Position numbers and translations under genes: made by a program. From Syngnathus acus (Eukaryota > Chordata > Actinopteri > Syngnathiformes > Syngnathidae), in contig NC_051091.1 in NCBI RefSeq assembly GCF_901709675.1, positions 8,900,967 through 8,964,966 on the forward strand: a stretch of 64,000 nucleotides of DNA. Reading direction: 5' to 3'. Numbering within the stretch: the stretch's first letter is position 1; each line of letters begins with the position of its first letter. Positions 50,101 to 64,000 of the stretch are shown in pieces. The notes under the pieces were generated by a model. That model was not told the DNA's origin, did no database searches, and was given only the letters and a program-made list of their open reading frames with translations.

Positions 50101-53100
50101 TAAAAACGTCTGCACCCGGCGGGACAGGTCGGCGTGTCCCGAAGTAGTGCAAATTTAAAGGAAACCTGACATGCTTCACTGCCAAAGAGGGAGACGGGGA
50201 CAGTTACTCTTTAGAACTTTATGTGCCAGCCCCTCCCCCGCATCTTCGCCCCACAAAAGGGGACCTTACCCCTCTTCCCCACCCACCAGGAATTTCTCAG
50301 GCATTGCTGGGTTCACCATGACAACTGGGCGCTTAACAAAGCATTTCTCTTAGGCATTCTTCCTTTCACAGACCGGGGAGGGGGAGATGGGGGACGGCAG
50401 GATGGAGAGGCTCAGAAAAGACGGGACGGAGGAGTTTGAAACGATGAGAGGGAACACAGGAGGTTGCAGGGGGTGAGAGTCATATAAACCCAGATTGGAA
50501 CAATTTGGGAAAAGGTGACATATTGACAAAAAGGACATATGAGACACTTGTCACAGATTTGCTTGGTTGAAGACCAAAGTGCAGGGAAGCAACGAGGAGA
50601 GGCAAGAAAGGGAGTTTAACTTTACTAAAACAACAAAAAGGCAAGCAAACAAGGAGAAAAGTCCAAAGAACAAGAGTTAAAGTACCAAACATAACTTGAC
50701 AGAACATGACTGCGACCCAACCGAGGGGAAAAAAAAAACAACACGACTATGAGGAAAATCTGGACGAGACACGAGCGTCTGACGGAACAGACTGATAGAC
50801 ACAAAAGAACGAACCGACGAGAACAGGTGCACCAATCTTCCGGTGTCATCTATCTCATCAAATCGTGGTGTTTAAGATAACATTGTGCAGTATCATATGA
50901 TGTGATGAATTAATTATTCAAGAAACGGGCATGTTCATTGTTGTCCCTATGGGTGTCAATGTGGTTGTTTAGATATGTTCAGAAGCTCCAGGACACACAT
51001 GACCATTATGGGGAATATCAATCTAAGAATTTATGGACACTTGCATATAGAACTAGCAGTATTAAGATCAGATGAGAGAATGAATAACCATAACAATAAT
51101 AATAATAATAATAATAATCCCCCACCTCTCGCTTCAAATATTCCAAACAGGAGTGATTACATACAGGGAAAGTAGAAAAAAAAATAGTAGTGCCTATGGT
51201 CATCCTAGCTTCATTTGAAAGCAAAAACACGTGCGTAATTCACACATACACACTGTCAAGTCAACACCAATTTCCATCGGTTGAGCACTCAAAACAAATG
51301 AGCGTACTGCTTGATTGAGATAATTATATGACGGTGGCGGCGAGTGCTGAAAGCAGTCCAGCTGTTGCTGGCCTCTCTCACACACACAGACAAACACACA
51401 CAATATATATAATTTAAGCAGCTAATGGTTCAGTAGTGTTGAAAAGATCAACTACGAAAAAGTTCCAGAGTTACAAACAGCTTAAAAAGTTTGTAGGGAT
51501 TATAATGAAACGACACTAATGCCAAGCACAGCGTGTTCCATTGAAATTCAAGCCACGCATGCAGGCAGGATTGTCTTACACAAAGATAACCACGTCTTGC
51601 TCCTACAAGACAGTAAAAGAAACATCTAAATATTTAATATTTATTCTTTCCTATAAAAAAAATACCTGATAGAAAGTGTTAGATAAGTCTTGGTTTCCAA
51701 TATTTACAGGTAGAGGCTGTCAGAAAAAACAAGTGCTACTGTCAAAATTAGGTCATATTTTATGACTGGTGCTACTAAAGAACAACACACAATAAAGAAA
51801 TGAACACCTCTCCAATAATGTCACTCAAATGCTTTTGTCGTCTTTGTAAAGGCGGGACTTGCATCACATCTTGTATGTGATCTCATGAGATTGTGCAAGT
51901 GTCAGTCGAAACAAAATAGGAGCCCGTAACCTTGGCTCATCCTCATGCACTTCAGCTGTACACTTGAAACTTAAAAGTGCTCCTCTACCTAGCTCACCAC
52001 TGCCCACAGAGAAAAACGAGTTGTCCACCGTGCAAGTGAAGTATCTGCTCAGCGGAATGTGAGTCGAATCCAACTGCCTTCATTAGCGACTGTGGTTGAG
52101 GGGGGGGGGGGTCGGAATCACGACAGTGGCATCTGCGACAATATGCCAACTTGGGTTTGGAATTGAATTCAAACAAAGGACAGAGTGTCCTTGTTGCATA
52201 TTAAATGGTATGTATAAATTATTTGCAACAAAGGGGGTTAAACTAATCAGGTCACAAGCAGGCCGTGCCACAATTCACTCACACATCGTACGTCTTACGG
52301 AGGAACATTAGCTGGGCTTAAGGATGCAATGAAAGGACAAAATGCGGCACCTATTAATGCAAGCTCACGCATGCCTGGGAACGCTTGATCAGACATCAGT
52401 ACGTCAACATTTGGTCTGACAACATCTCGGGAAAGAGATGAAAAAGTCAATTTAATCCCACGCATGACAAGGAGCGCACCGGCTTGTTGTGAGCAGAATT
52501 TGCCTTGGCCGCGTATCCAATTGTGCTGTGACATAGACAATGATCCAATCATTGTTTTTGTTCGTGGTCATTAAATCATAAAGAGCTGATGAGCAAGTGT
52601 AACCTGCTTCATTTTGGAAATGAATTATTACCCGATGAATCCGATGGAGTCTGCTCTAATGGTTAATTTATTTATGAATATAGGTCAATTACAATGGAGG
52701 GGGTTGGTATCAGTTGAAATATTATTAATGTATTAAAGCCTTTAAAGTGATGTAATTGTCATTATTGATGATGTCAGGGTGAGGGTTTTTGATCTCGGCT
52801 TGGCAATGGCCTCTCTATAGAACCTTTTTTTTTATATTTTTCATATTTTTACACTTTTCGGAACAATTTAAGATAAAACAAAACAACAACCTGGATTTGA
52901 CTTAAAATAGGTTACATCCTCATCACTTGAGGCGTTTTATTTAGATGAGACTGCAGAGGGAGCAGCTCATTTAAATATCAGTCCTCGTGCACGTTGAAGC
53001 TTTGAGAGTAAAAGCGATGATATTACAAATCTCTCTCAAACATGAAAACATTTCGGAAAATTGAGAAGCTGCTGCGGACTCAAAGTTGACTTTGACTGCT

Positions 53101-56100
53101 TATTAGCCAAGTGTAGCTTCATTCAACCCATTTCACTACTGGAGAGCGGCTCTGTTCATCACAGTCCAGCTACAAACAAAAGAGCCCATCGCAAATCGTC
53201 GATCATAAGGGGCCTCTTCAACTGCAGCATGGAGAGGACGATAATGGGGAAGACTTGGGAGGTCCCTGGAGGGGGAAGCCTTTGGAAATTGGGGTCAGCA
53301 GCAGCTAAAGGAGGACACTTTCCCTTCTTGCTTCTTTATTTGCTGCATCTTTAATCAAACTTCCAGTTCATACATCCACGTCTTCGACCCCCTGAGCCTT
53401 TAGCAGGGGAGCTGACATATACACTCCAGCAGGTGCGGAACCCGCGAGAAGGGGGGGGGGCATGGACTCTAATTGGTCAGTCCCAGCTGTCGTGCCCTGA
53501 CCACAACCGGCAACCTGCTATGACTTTCAGAACCAGCTTGTCAATCGACCCACTCACTATTATTCCCCAGTGGCTGGAAAACACCTTCAATCCAGCCACA
53601 TGTAGGTTTGGGAATTTCAGAAGTGACACTTAAATCTATCCATTTTTATCATCTTATGGACCCAAACTGATACGGTCCTGACTGCACTGTCAATCAGCAA
53701 CCCATTTAGCCAACTCAGACAAATCCCCAAAACGCCCATCAGCTTTAATCCACATCCAAGTCCAATTTAACCTTCCAATCTCTTAATTGAGTTCCCCGTT
53801 GTGTTGTGTTTTCTCTTTCCTTCTGCCAAGGTCAAAGAGAAGGCAAATTTACAGCAGCTCACACTGCGGCACATAAGTGGGGGAACACTGCACTCCCACA
53901 TTCTGGGAGTGTAATTCATGTTCAACCCCATTTTTAGAGCGAGGGAACCTCCTCATTTGTGTTTGGGTACAGAATTGAAGCTTTTCGCAAGAGAAGAGCC
54001 AAAACCATAAAGTAAATCTACTCTGTTAAGCCGCTGTCTTTAAACACACCGTCGTCTGTCATCAACACACACAGTTGCTTTTAAATCACTCTGTTTAAAT
54101 GAGTTGAAAAAGAAATACGCACCAGTTGAACAATAAAACAGTTAAAGGACATCAACTCTCATCTGACACTCTAAACAAGCTCCAGAAACAGACTACTATA
54201 ATTGAATTAAGACGTTTCTTTGTTTTTGGGAGGGGTGGGGGGGTGGACAATTATGGCACCGGATCAGTCTGTCCACTGGAGTGTGGATCCCGCAGGATAC
54301 AGACAAGCTCTGTCTGGTAGCTATTTAAATCTCCACAATGGACGGCAACAAATCACACTCGTATAAATAAGCCAATTCCTTAATGAGGGTACAAGTAATT
54401 ACAGAATCTGCCCCGCATCAAACAATTCAAATCCGAGACCCAATTTAAATGCTTGAATGTCTTGTTTTTTCAACATGTCCTATAGAGAATGTTAATCCTC
54501 CCCCATGAATATTTCAATTGCATTGAAAATCACTCTGTAAGCACAAGAAGTCATACTTAAGCTCACTTCCATTATCGGGTGAAGTGAAGCGAAAATGGAG
54601 TAGGAACACATCTGAGTGAGTGTGCTGTGTTATTATCTTACCTGACACTGAGATTCTCATGGAGGCCTCCAGAGGACGGTTGTTATCCAGGGCCTGGCTT
54701 AGCTGGATCTCCCCTGTGGTTTGGTTCAGTAGCACAAGATTCAACTCATTGCCCACTTCAAACCTGTAGAGGAGCTGGTCCGAAACGTCCGGGTCGTGGG
54801 CGGGGATGCGGCCGATCACTCCGGCCGGGAAACTGCTGGATTTGTCCGTTACGTAGTTGTTGAAGATGATCTGGAAGTTTTGGAGCACGGGAACGTTGTC
54901 GTTCTTGTCGACGAGTTTGATGTGGACTGTGGCGCGACTGACCAGAGGGGCGGAGGTAGCCTGGACTACTATGATGTACTCAGACTTCGTCTCATAGTCC
55001 AGGTCTATTAGCGACGTCAGTTCTCCGGAGAAGATATCAAGCTGGAACATCTCCGGGATGTTTCCTTCCACTATTTGGTACATAATCTGTGCGTTACTGC
55101 CTTCATCTGGGTCCGTTGCTGATATAAACGCAACCACAAGGCCAATGGGGGTGTTTTCGTCCACCATAATGTCAAACTCATCTTTCTCAAACACGGGAGG
55201 GTTGTCGTTCACGTCGAGAATCGTCACTTGGATGTTTACTGGCGTTTTCAGAGACGGAACGCCTTTGTCCACGGCAAAAGCCTGCAGGCTGTAAACGGGC
55301 ACGTTCTCTCGATCTAATCTACGTAGCGTGCGAACAATCCCCGATGTGGATTCGATTATGAAGTCTCCTTCGCCGTCCTCGCCACCCTGGAAGGTGTAGA
55401 AGACGCGTCCGTTGAGGCCAGAGTCTCGATCGGTGGCGGACACCTGGACCACGCTGGTGAACACCGGCACGTCCTCCATTACAGAGCCCAAGTAGTTGTC
55501 TCTGAGGAAGCGCGGCGAGTTGTCGTTCACGTCGTTCACCAGTATCTCCAGGTAGGTGGTGTCCGACTTCTGCGGGATACCGTTATCGCGGGCGGTGATG
55601 GCCAGCGTGTAGGACACCTGGTCCTCGTAGTCCAGTTCCATCTGCGTAGTGACGGCCCCCGTGTCAGGATCGATGTCAAACTGCGGAATGCTGTCGTCCA
55701 TAAAATAGGTGATGCGGGCGTTCTCTCCCGTGTCTTCATCCGTGGCACTTATAAGGACAACAGTGGTGCCCGTCGGCCTATCCTCGTTGATGTTGACCGT
55801 GTAATGGGAGCTCTGAAACACGGGCCTGTGTGTGTTGGCATCGGTGACGTTGACAAAGACTTTAGCCGTGTCAAAGAGCGTACCATCGCTCGCGGTCACA
55901 GTCAGGACGTACTGGCGTTCTAGTTTGTAGTCCAAAGGCAGCGCCAGTGTGATAAGCCCACCTCCGCTCTGACTCGTAATGGAGAACCTGTTGCGAGTGT
56001 TTCCACTGGATATCTGGTACGTCACTACGCTGTTGATGTCCTGGTCCACCGCGGACACGGTCACCACGCTGATCCCTACGGCCGCGTCCTCATTCAGTCG

Positions 56101-58200
56101 CATGTAGTACGCCTTCTGAGTGAACTCCGGGTTGTTGTCGTTGACGTCGAGAATGGTCATGCTAATGCTGGCCGAGGAGGACATGGCAGGGTAGCCGTGA
56201 TCTCGAGCCTCTACCCCAAAGTTGTAGAAATCCACACTCTCCCTGTCCAGTTCAGCCGCCACTACGATCCACCCCGTGTTGTTGTTGATGGTGAAAGGAA
56301 AGTCTGGCATGGTTTCAGTAAGACGATAGTCCAACCTGGAGTTGTCACCAGAGTCTGCATCCACGGCTTGGATGTGGATGATCGAGTAGCCTAGTGGCAC
56401 GTTCTCTAACACGGTAGCCTGGAATGGGGTGCTGACAAAAATCGGAGCATTGTCATTAACATCCAGCACCTGCACCGTGACCAGGCCGCTGATGTTGGAA
56501 AGAGGGGGGCGGCCCCCATCTTGAGCTCGGATTCTTAAGGTGTATTCTTTGCTAGCCTCGTAATCCAGGTGACTCACCAGGTCCATTTTACCCGTCTGGG
56601 CGTCAATATAAAACTGCCCCCTGGAGTTGCCACTCATGATACTGAAGTGAACCATGGCATTGCTCCCCCTGTCCTGGTCTGTGGCGGTCACCTGCAGGAT
56701 CTCAGTATTAGGGGCCAAGTCCTCAGGGACCTGGACCACATAACGTTTCTCACTAAACTGGGGAGCATTGTCATTGTCATCTTCTACCACAATGTAAACA
56801 GAAGCCGTCGCACTACGGGGCCCGGGGTCACGACCTTGGTCGTTTGCCCGGACTAACAACATATACGCATCCACCGCCTCCCTGTCTACAAGGCCTTTGG
56901 TGCGAATAATACCAGACCTGGAATCAATCTCAAATACATCATTTGACCCGTTATTATTCAGGATTTGATAAAGGATGTTACCGTTAACTGGCGCATCGTC
57001 ATCAGTGGCCCTCACTGTCAGAACTTCATAGCCAATCTCCAGATTCTCCCTGATGTTTTCCTTATAGTCCTGCTGCTCAAAAACGGGATCGTGGTCGTTA
57101 GCATCGCTGACCGTAATGGTGAGCGTGGCCATGGCCGTACGCCGAGGTGTCCCATGGTCCACTGCGGTCACGCGGAACACATGGGTTTCTTTCGTCTCGC
57201 GGTCCAACAACTCCACTGTGGACACAGCGCCGGTGGCCGGATCCACTGCAAAAAGGTTATTAGAGCGGCTGTCAAAGAGAGCCTCAATGAAATACTCCAG
57301 CCGGCCCGCTTCACCCTCATCTGCATCGACTGCTTTTAAAACGACAACAGAGGTCCCAGCTGGCTTGTTCTCTGCCACAGACACCTGGTACATTGGGGGC
57401 TGAAACTGAGGGCTGCTGTTGATGCTTCTCCTCCTCCTACCCACAATTCCCGAGTTGGAGCGAGCTGCCTTTTCTAGCAGCTTCTTGATGTGGCCCTGCA
57501 GAAAGGGGCCCCGTCCCACGCGCCAGTGGATGAAGATGGGATCCACGCGTCTGGATCCGTCTCCTACGATGACATCGCAGAGCAGATCCAATTCCAGGAG
57601 AGTGTCCTGGCTCCAGCACAGAGTCTCAGACACAAACAAGTCCCCATCGGAGAAATAAAAGTGACCCCGGCTGGTGACCCGACAACGGGTGGGTTCTCCG
57701 GGTAGCAGCCCTCTCACTGGAAATAAAGCAAAACCTGCTTGGTGGCACTGTGCGGGCTTAACAAACAAACTGAGCACTTCCATATCCCATTCGGCTTGCC
57801 TTGTGGGCTTTTTGGAGCAGTTTCTCCCATGGACGTGGACATCGTAGCGGCTGGTGATGAGGTGCCGGTAGCCGGAACGCACGGAGTCTACGCAGTCAAC
57901 CACCACGAACAGCGTAAACGGGTTGTTGCGCAGCGATGCGCACTTTATAGAGTCGAAAAGTAACACGGTTCCCGTCGCAGGGTCTGTATCCAGGAAGCGC
58001 TCGGTGGCTTTGGGAGCAAGCACCTGATCCAAGGCGCACCGTGCGCGCTGCTCCACGCCGGCCAGCACAGTCCCCGGCCGGGCATCTTCGCTGAGGTGAA
58101 CCGCGTAACTGGACACCACCAGCGGAACCAGCTCGCACCAGCAGCAAAGAATGAGAAAATCCAATTGAATGAAGTGCATCGCTCCTCGATGTGCGTCCAA
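23702..58200 (-). CDS. celsr2: celsr2, cadherin EGF LAG seven-pass G-type receptor 2 (complete coding region)
   Basis: Flamingo/Starry night-type adhesion GPCR of planar cell polarity at the plasma membrane. Thirty-three coding exons total 2,993 residues (human about 2,923). 5' to 3': 58200-54642, 42920-42216, 39353-39131, 36855-36740, 36433-36345, 31936-31779, 31418-31255, 30997-30872, 30638-30472, 30192-30013, 29932-29819, 29737-29581, 29504-29363, 29288-29168, 28766-28583, 28480-28379, 28233-28139, 27880-27671, 27590-27407, 27106-26788, 26719-26552, 26474-26351, 26240-26040, 25967-25793, 25705-25593, 25516-25437, 25364-25238, 25150-25040, 24752-24622, 24551-24463, 24391-24227, 24161-24024, 23946-23702. 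All are GT/AG and the phase is unbroken. The cadherin and HRM wording is closest to CELSR2, not CELSR1 or CELSR3. The N-terminus could be M1 or M8 (MHFIQLDF), which leads straight into the hydrophobic signal sequence. Confidence 0.96.
25040..26240 (-). CDS. celsr2: celsr2 exons 23-28: seven-transmembrane domain
   Basis: Residues about 2470-2738. Helices can be read in order: SSVGVTLGFLFLTAVFLLSL, ALFLSELVFILGI, VIAILLHFFYLCTFSWLFLE, YLIGWGVPAFITGLAVGL, LIWSFAGPIAVAVSMNVF, GGVLFLVSVTCFLALLSV, FHYLFAGFNCLQGPFIFIF. The TM3 cysteine (FLCTV) and ECL2 cysteine (DFCWLS) of the conserved disulphide are both present. Exon 26 (80 bp) has three overlapping GT choices; only the one leaving CCTCGTGT keeps phase with exon 27. 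Confidence 0.94.
26351..28480 (-). CDS. celsr2: celsr2 exons 16-22: HRM and GAIN/GPS domain
   Basis: Exons 16-17 encode the hormone-receptor motif (SCPQAIQAGIWWPRTKFG, CDEHKGWLPPNLFNCTS). Exons 18-22 encode the GAIN domain (ANATLHTEKYYGSDVKVAYG, QLLQHESKQQGFNLTAT-like core, RPVINTPVVS). It ends in the GPS: ERSKPICVFWNHT, GWSSKGCE, then CQCYHMTSFAVLM. The H-M-T triad (codons at 26387-26395) fits the GAIN autoproteolysis consensus H-L/M-T/S, so cleavage before the threonine, releasing a tethered TSFAVLM-type agonist, is plausible. Both GPS disulphide cysteine pairs and the tryptophans are present. Confidence 0.93.
28583..42920 (-). CDS. celsr2: celsr2 exons 2-15: juxta-cadherin, EGF, laminin-G and laminin-EGF modules
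   Basis: Residues about 1187-2068. Exon 2 covers the membrane-distal cadherin-like segment and the first EGFs (DNICLREPCENYMKC, DLCYSKPCSVHGVC). Exon 3 has another EGF (SGRCAAGVCKNAGVC). Exons 3-7 form laminin-G 1 (LLLYNGRFNEKHDFIA, DLTGPLLLGGIPKLPEDF, FVGCMKNL). Exon 8 is an EGF. Exons 9-11 form laminin-G 2 (NSLLQWNNLATTTSVPW, DGDWHHLQ, HGFRGCIQ). Exons 12-13 are EGFs. Exons 14-15 are the laminin-type EGF (CDCYPVGSFSRTC, GVIGRQCDRCDNPFAEV). Cysteines are preserved throughout. Donors after exons 6 and 13 are the uncommon GTACG type. Confidence 0.94.
28802..28814 (+). promoter_or_regulatory. CTCF-like motif in celsr2 intron 14
   Basis: CCACCAGAGGGCA fits the CTCF core. Near matches with one mismatch occur at 6121-6134, 27280-27293 and 39009-39022. 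Sequence match only. Confidence 0.3.
31937..36344. other. celsr2 intron 5, no gene seen apart from a SINE-like piece
   Basis: A 4.4-kb intron of mixed composition. A SINE-like fragment at 33363-33441 is the only recognisable element. ORFs here are short, lack homology that I recognise, and are not supported as genes. Confidence 0.6.
33363..33441 (-). mobile_element. tRNA-derived SINE-like fragment
   Basis: On the minus strand it shows a pol III A-box-like GGCGGTTAGCGAGTCGACC and, about 25 nt later, a B-box-like GGTTCAGAGTTTGAATC. The spacing and wording are those of fish tRNA-derived SINE heads. No clear tail or duplication flanks it. Confidence 0.45.
36504..36575 (+). tRNA. tRNA-Cys (GCA anticodon), antisense in celsr2 intron 4
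   Basis: 72 nt with a complete cloverleaf. The acceptor GGGGGTA pairs with TGCCCCC, followed by discriminator T. The D loop is GCTCAGTGGTAGAGC. The anticodon arm is TTTGACTGCAGATCAAG with GCA preceded by U33. The T arm TCTGG-TTCAATT-CCAGA is fully paired. A and B boxes are intact, and TTTT at the 3' end supplies a pol III terminator. It differs from the usual vertebrate tRNA-Cys in the T stem only by changes that keep pairing. It is transcribed opposite to celsr2. Confidence 0.95.
39354..42215. other. celsr2 intron 2, no further feature
   Basis: A 2.9-kb AT-rich intron between EGF exons. I found no RNA gene, coding exon or extended repeat. Confidence 0.6.
44094..44150. repeat. (CA)n microsatellite in celsr2 intron 1
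   Basis: About 57 bp of CA dinucleotides with one CG interruption near 44110. Confidence 0.95.
44275..44345. repeat. dispersed repeat, copy 2
   Basis: aaaatggccgccccttgaga followed by gattttgctgtttaatcg, the partner of the copy at 15985-16060. Confidence 0.4.
44590..44604. repeat. solitary transposon-terminus-like motif
   Basis: ttattaggtacactt is nearly the same as the junction motif ttattaggaacacc / attaggtacacc of the 19.9-20.8 kb tandem array. I recognise TTATTAGGTACACC as a terminus recurring in teleost DNA transposons. Only about 15 bp are involved. Confidence 0.35.
51095..51118. repeat. (AAT)n microsatellite
   Basis: Eight AAT units in celsr2 intron 1. Confidence 0.9.
54642..58200 (-). 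CDS. celsr2: celsr2 exon 1: signal peptide, prodomain, nine cadherin repeats
   Basis: A single 3.56-kb exon encodes residues 1-1186. A hydrophobic segment near residues 8-31 (LDFLILCCWC, LVPLVVSS) is the signal peptide. A cysteine-containing prodomain follows and ends in RRRR at about 255-258, a likely furin-type cleavage site. Cadherin repeats start at about residue 265. Calcium-binding motifs recur (DRE, DYE, VNDNAP, DANDHDP). The longest conserved runs include TGENARITYFM and NEDRPTGTTVVLISATDED. The repeats mediate homophilic trans adhesion between neighbouring cells. The exon ends with an SVSG junction in phase 1, and an 11.7-kb intron follows. Confidence 0.97.
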
Positions 58201-58480
58201 GGGTTCGAAGAGGAGTTCAAAACGTGGAGCTCCTTAAACTTTCCACCAGTGACTTTTCTTTTGTTGCGGAAGAGCCATGCTCTCTCGCGGCAGGCGCATT
58301 TCTCACTCCGGGTGCCTTTTGGATTTAAATGGTATTTCAAGGTAAGGATGAAGCCTTGCGGGGCGGACTGTCTCACTCAAGCATAAACACAAACACATTC
58401 ACGCGCACCGACGAGCTCGCATGCACATCCTGACCGCCTGCGCAACTTCACTTGAATGGTGAAAATGGCTACGACGCACT
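58201..58480 (-). promoter_or_regulatory. celsr2: celsr2 5' UTR / promoter region
   Basis: The sequence immediately upstream of the start codon, read on minus, is CpG-bearing and GC-richer than its surroundings. No TATA box is evident and the transcription start is not resolved. Confidence 0.35.
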
Positions 58481-59333
58481 CGGGCTCATTAACATAAACC
58501 CGCGTTCGTGCGTGCGAGCGTGCGCGTGTATGCAAATGTTGGACAGTTCTGTGAAGGGGTTCACAAACCCTGGTACTGGAGATAAATGAAGACTTCCTCC
58601 CGGGGCTTCATTTATTAAACGGGAACATTGGCAAGTCAACAGTGGCTCTAGCCCGTAAAGGTCATTTATTTCACTCATTCTCTTATCTAGGTTGGATATA
58701 TTTTGCCTGGCTCTATTGTACCTTTTTTCAAATGCAAATGGAACCCAAGTGGTGATGTCCCACAATGTGTAATGGAATTAATGAGTGACAAACTTGTGTG
58801 ACCCTGCCAAAAACAGTGGTTTACTCATTAATTGATGGCATTCCTCAATGTTTGACTAACGTGTAGCACACTACACGATCAGTAGTTAGTACTTGCACTT
58901 TTTGCAATCTATATATGGATGGAGTAAATTAGATTAAGTTAATTGGGTTTCATCAAGCACGTTTTGCATCTCGTGAAATGTTTGGCTGTAAGTGGCTAGC
59001 CGAAACTTCAAAGTTACTTGACTTCAAGCTTATTCTAATTTCTAAACATGCATCTATCATTCATCAGTGAAGTGAATCAAGTAAACATTTACCGCCTAAG
59101 AATAATTTTCATCGTATGGGTCATAATGTACAGCATTTCAGAGGACTATTTTTGGGAGGTCCAGCTAAATAAATAAACAAAAAATATACAAGTTAAAGAA
59201 ATATAGATCAACATACACAGTGATGCTATGAAACGCTTAAAAATGTTCCTTGTCTCGTTTGATACATTACTGCCACCTAATGGACAAAGCAGAAAAGTCG
59301 TCAGCAGACACGCTTTAATACTAAAACTAAACT

Positions 59334-59372
59334 AAAAATGCTAATGTGTAGTAACTACACATTAGCATTTTT
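59334..59372. repeat. near-perfect 39-nt palindrome
   Basis: Left arm aaaaatgctaatgtgtagt (59334-59352), one central A, right arm the exact reverse complement (59354-59372). The 19-bp arms have no mismatch. Confidence 0.9.
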
Positions 59373-59818
59373 ATGAAATGATTAAAAATATAAGTAAACA
59401 AATAAATACAATATCCAAATGAACCCAGTCTTTTTAAAAAAAATATAAGGTTACTTTCAATCACATTTGTTCATCACTATGACTTTGGCCTATTCGTCCT
59501 TGAATTTTCAGATCAGTCAAGAGCTACTATCAAAGCTGAGGCTCAATCTTGAGTTTACTCTACTCAGAGACCCTGACAGAATACTAAAATCTCTCTGCTC
59601 AAGAGTGAGTTATTCCCTTCAAAGCAAAAAAGAGAACGAGGTCAGGAACAGGACAATGCATCTATTAAGATACTGTAAATACAAATCACCAAATCTGCAT
59701 CAGGGTTTTAATTAACTGCAATCAACTAAATTTTGTAGGATTCAATAAATGGGTAACAATCTCCATCCCTAATCGTCTCTCCTGAAAAGAAACAGAAGAA
59801 GAGTATCTTTTTTTACTT

Positions 59819-59824
59819 TTTATT
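59819..59824 (-). terminator. candidate capzb polyadenylation signal
   Basis: AATAAA on the minus strand, about 880 nt downstream of the beta2 stop codon; position is plausible for the 3' end of both isoforms. Confidence 0.4.
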
Positions 59825-60706
59825 GTTGCTGGAGGCTCTAATACAATATGAATCATAAGCTTTACAAAATTAAAACAAAAACAAAATACAAAGTTTCCCC
59901 TCCAAAATGGAAACGGTCAAAGGTTTCCACTGACACAAAAATTGTGACCCCCAACAAAGACATAGAAGGTGAGCAGACAGAAGAGTTAAGATACTTTCAT
60001 GATCATGATATCCACATTGTGGCAAGGTGGGGGGGCGGGGTGGGGGTCATTATTATGGCGGGAAGTATTTCCATTGAATGCAGCTCCTCGCTCACACACG
60101 GGCTCACATGCATGCCGACAGATGACGAGTAAAAATCTTCCGACACGAGGCAAAAGCCTCCGCGTGAAGGGAAGACTAAACGGACAGTCATTAATTCAGA
60201 CAAATAAATCTAAGGTTAGATTGGGGGGGGGGGGGCAAGAAAAATGATGTGCATCATGACAACGCCGCCACCTAGAGCACACGGCCTGTGCAAGTTTGTC
60301 TCCTCAACTGAGAGGAAATAAAGATCGCTCAGTTCCAAATGACTGAGGACATTGTAGGGGGGTGTTAGTTCTAAACTGACCCTCACACCGCAAGATTATC
60401 GTTAACCGTCATAACGCTATCGTTAGTTTTATCACATGGAAGGGAGTGTGGGTGAATGGCTTCCGAACATGGAGAGAGAACATGAAAACAACAAAACGTG
60501 ACAGGAGAGAGGGCGAGAGAGAAAAGCTAAGCATTTTCTCCTTTTTTAATTTGTGTCTTGTTTTTTCTTTCCCACAAATAAACAAGAGTGCAGCACGGAG
60601 GAGGAGGCGGTGAAGGAGAGACGGGGAAGAAGAAGAAGGAAAAAAAAAAAAGAAAAAAAAAGGAGAGAAGAGATGGCGGAGCAAAACGGACAGAACAGTA
60701 GCATCT

Positions 60707-63831
<3,125 letters not shown>

Positions 63832-64000
63832 TCAAGACACCAATATGGCGGCAGAGAGCAAGGTCCAAACTGATAGTTAAAAAGCAAACCGATCCTCCCG
63901 GGGATTCCAGTGACCAGATTAGACGCAACAGAAAAGAATACCTCCATTTAAGGCAAGAAATGGTTGAATGTCTCTTACTGACATTCCAACTTCCCCTAAT

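Larger units (their letters stand above)
42921..54641. other. celsr2 intron 1 (11.7 kb), simple repeats only
   Basis: The largest intron. It contains a CA microsatellite (44094-44150), a dispersed repeat copy (about 44275-44345), an isolated transposon-terminus-like motif (44590-44604), a GAG/GAC-rich purine stretch (about 43870-43925), an (AAT)n run (51095-51118) and many G/C homopolymers of 10 or more. Long first introns of adhesion GPCR genes often hold enhancers, but none can be named here. Confidence 0.6.
58481..60706. other. celsr2-capzb intergenic spacer and capzb 3' UTR
   Basis: No coding exon seen. The right part (about 59820-60706) is the probable capzb 3' untranslated region. The left part is intergenic and holds the 39-nt palindrome at 59334-59372. 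Confidence 0.6.

Noticed and set aside
23702-58200. Assignment as celsr1 or celsr3
   Set aside because: Cadherin 1-2, HRM and C-terminal blocks fit CELSR2 best from memory. A teleost duplicate label (a/b) cannot be decided from one locus.

Overview
The window is vertebrate, almost certainly ray-finned fish, genomic DNA. Multi-exon genes with GT/AG introns encode orthologues of human NUAK2, DSTYK, CELSR2 and CAPZB. The introns are short for a vertebrate, and the intergenic DNA carries fish-type LINE and SINE debris, long CA microsatellites and many long G/C homopolymers. I cannot name the species.

Layout: positions 204-4923 hold the first four coding exons of nuak2 (minus strand, continuing off the left edge). 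About 2.1 kb away, dstyk runs on the plus strand (7083-18717, 14 coding exons, complete), so the two kinase genes are head to head. From 19.1 to about 21.5 kb is a repeat island. It holds an 86-bp retrocopy flanked by a 15-bp duplication, a six-copy ~155-bp tandem array carrying a CRE, a CCAAT box and a GC-rich box per unit, small palindromes, and a ~180-bp inverted repeat with a tRNA-Gln-like pseudogene at its hinge.

Celsr2 fills 23.7-58.2 kb on the minus strand. I reconstructed 33 coding exons in continuous phase, giving 2,993 residues. One exon encodes all nine cadherin repeats, followed by EGF/laminin-G, HRM, GAIN/GPS, seven-helix and tail exons. An intact tRNA-Cys(GCA) gene lies antisense in one of its introns. 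From 60.7 kb to the right edge is capzb (minus strand, 5' end outside the window), with both alternative C-terminal exons, beta1 and beta2, present.

The four genes are not a pathway unit. NUAK2 and DSTYK are signalling kinases, CELSR2 is a planar cell polarity adhesion GPCR, and CAPZB caps actin barbed ends. All coordinates come from reading the sequence by hand. Exon boundaries were checked for splice dinucleotides and reading phase. Orthologue names rest on remembered family sequences, not on a search.
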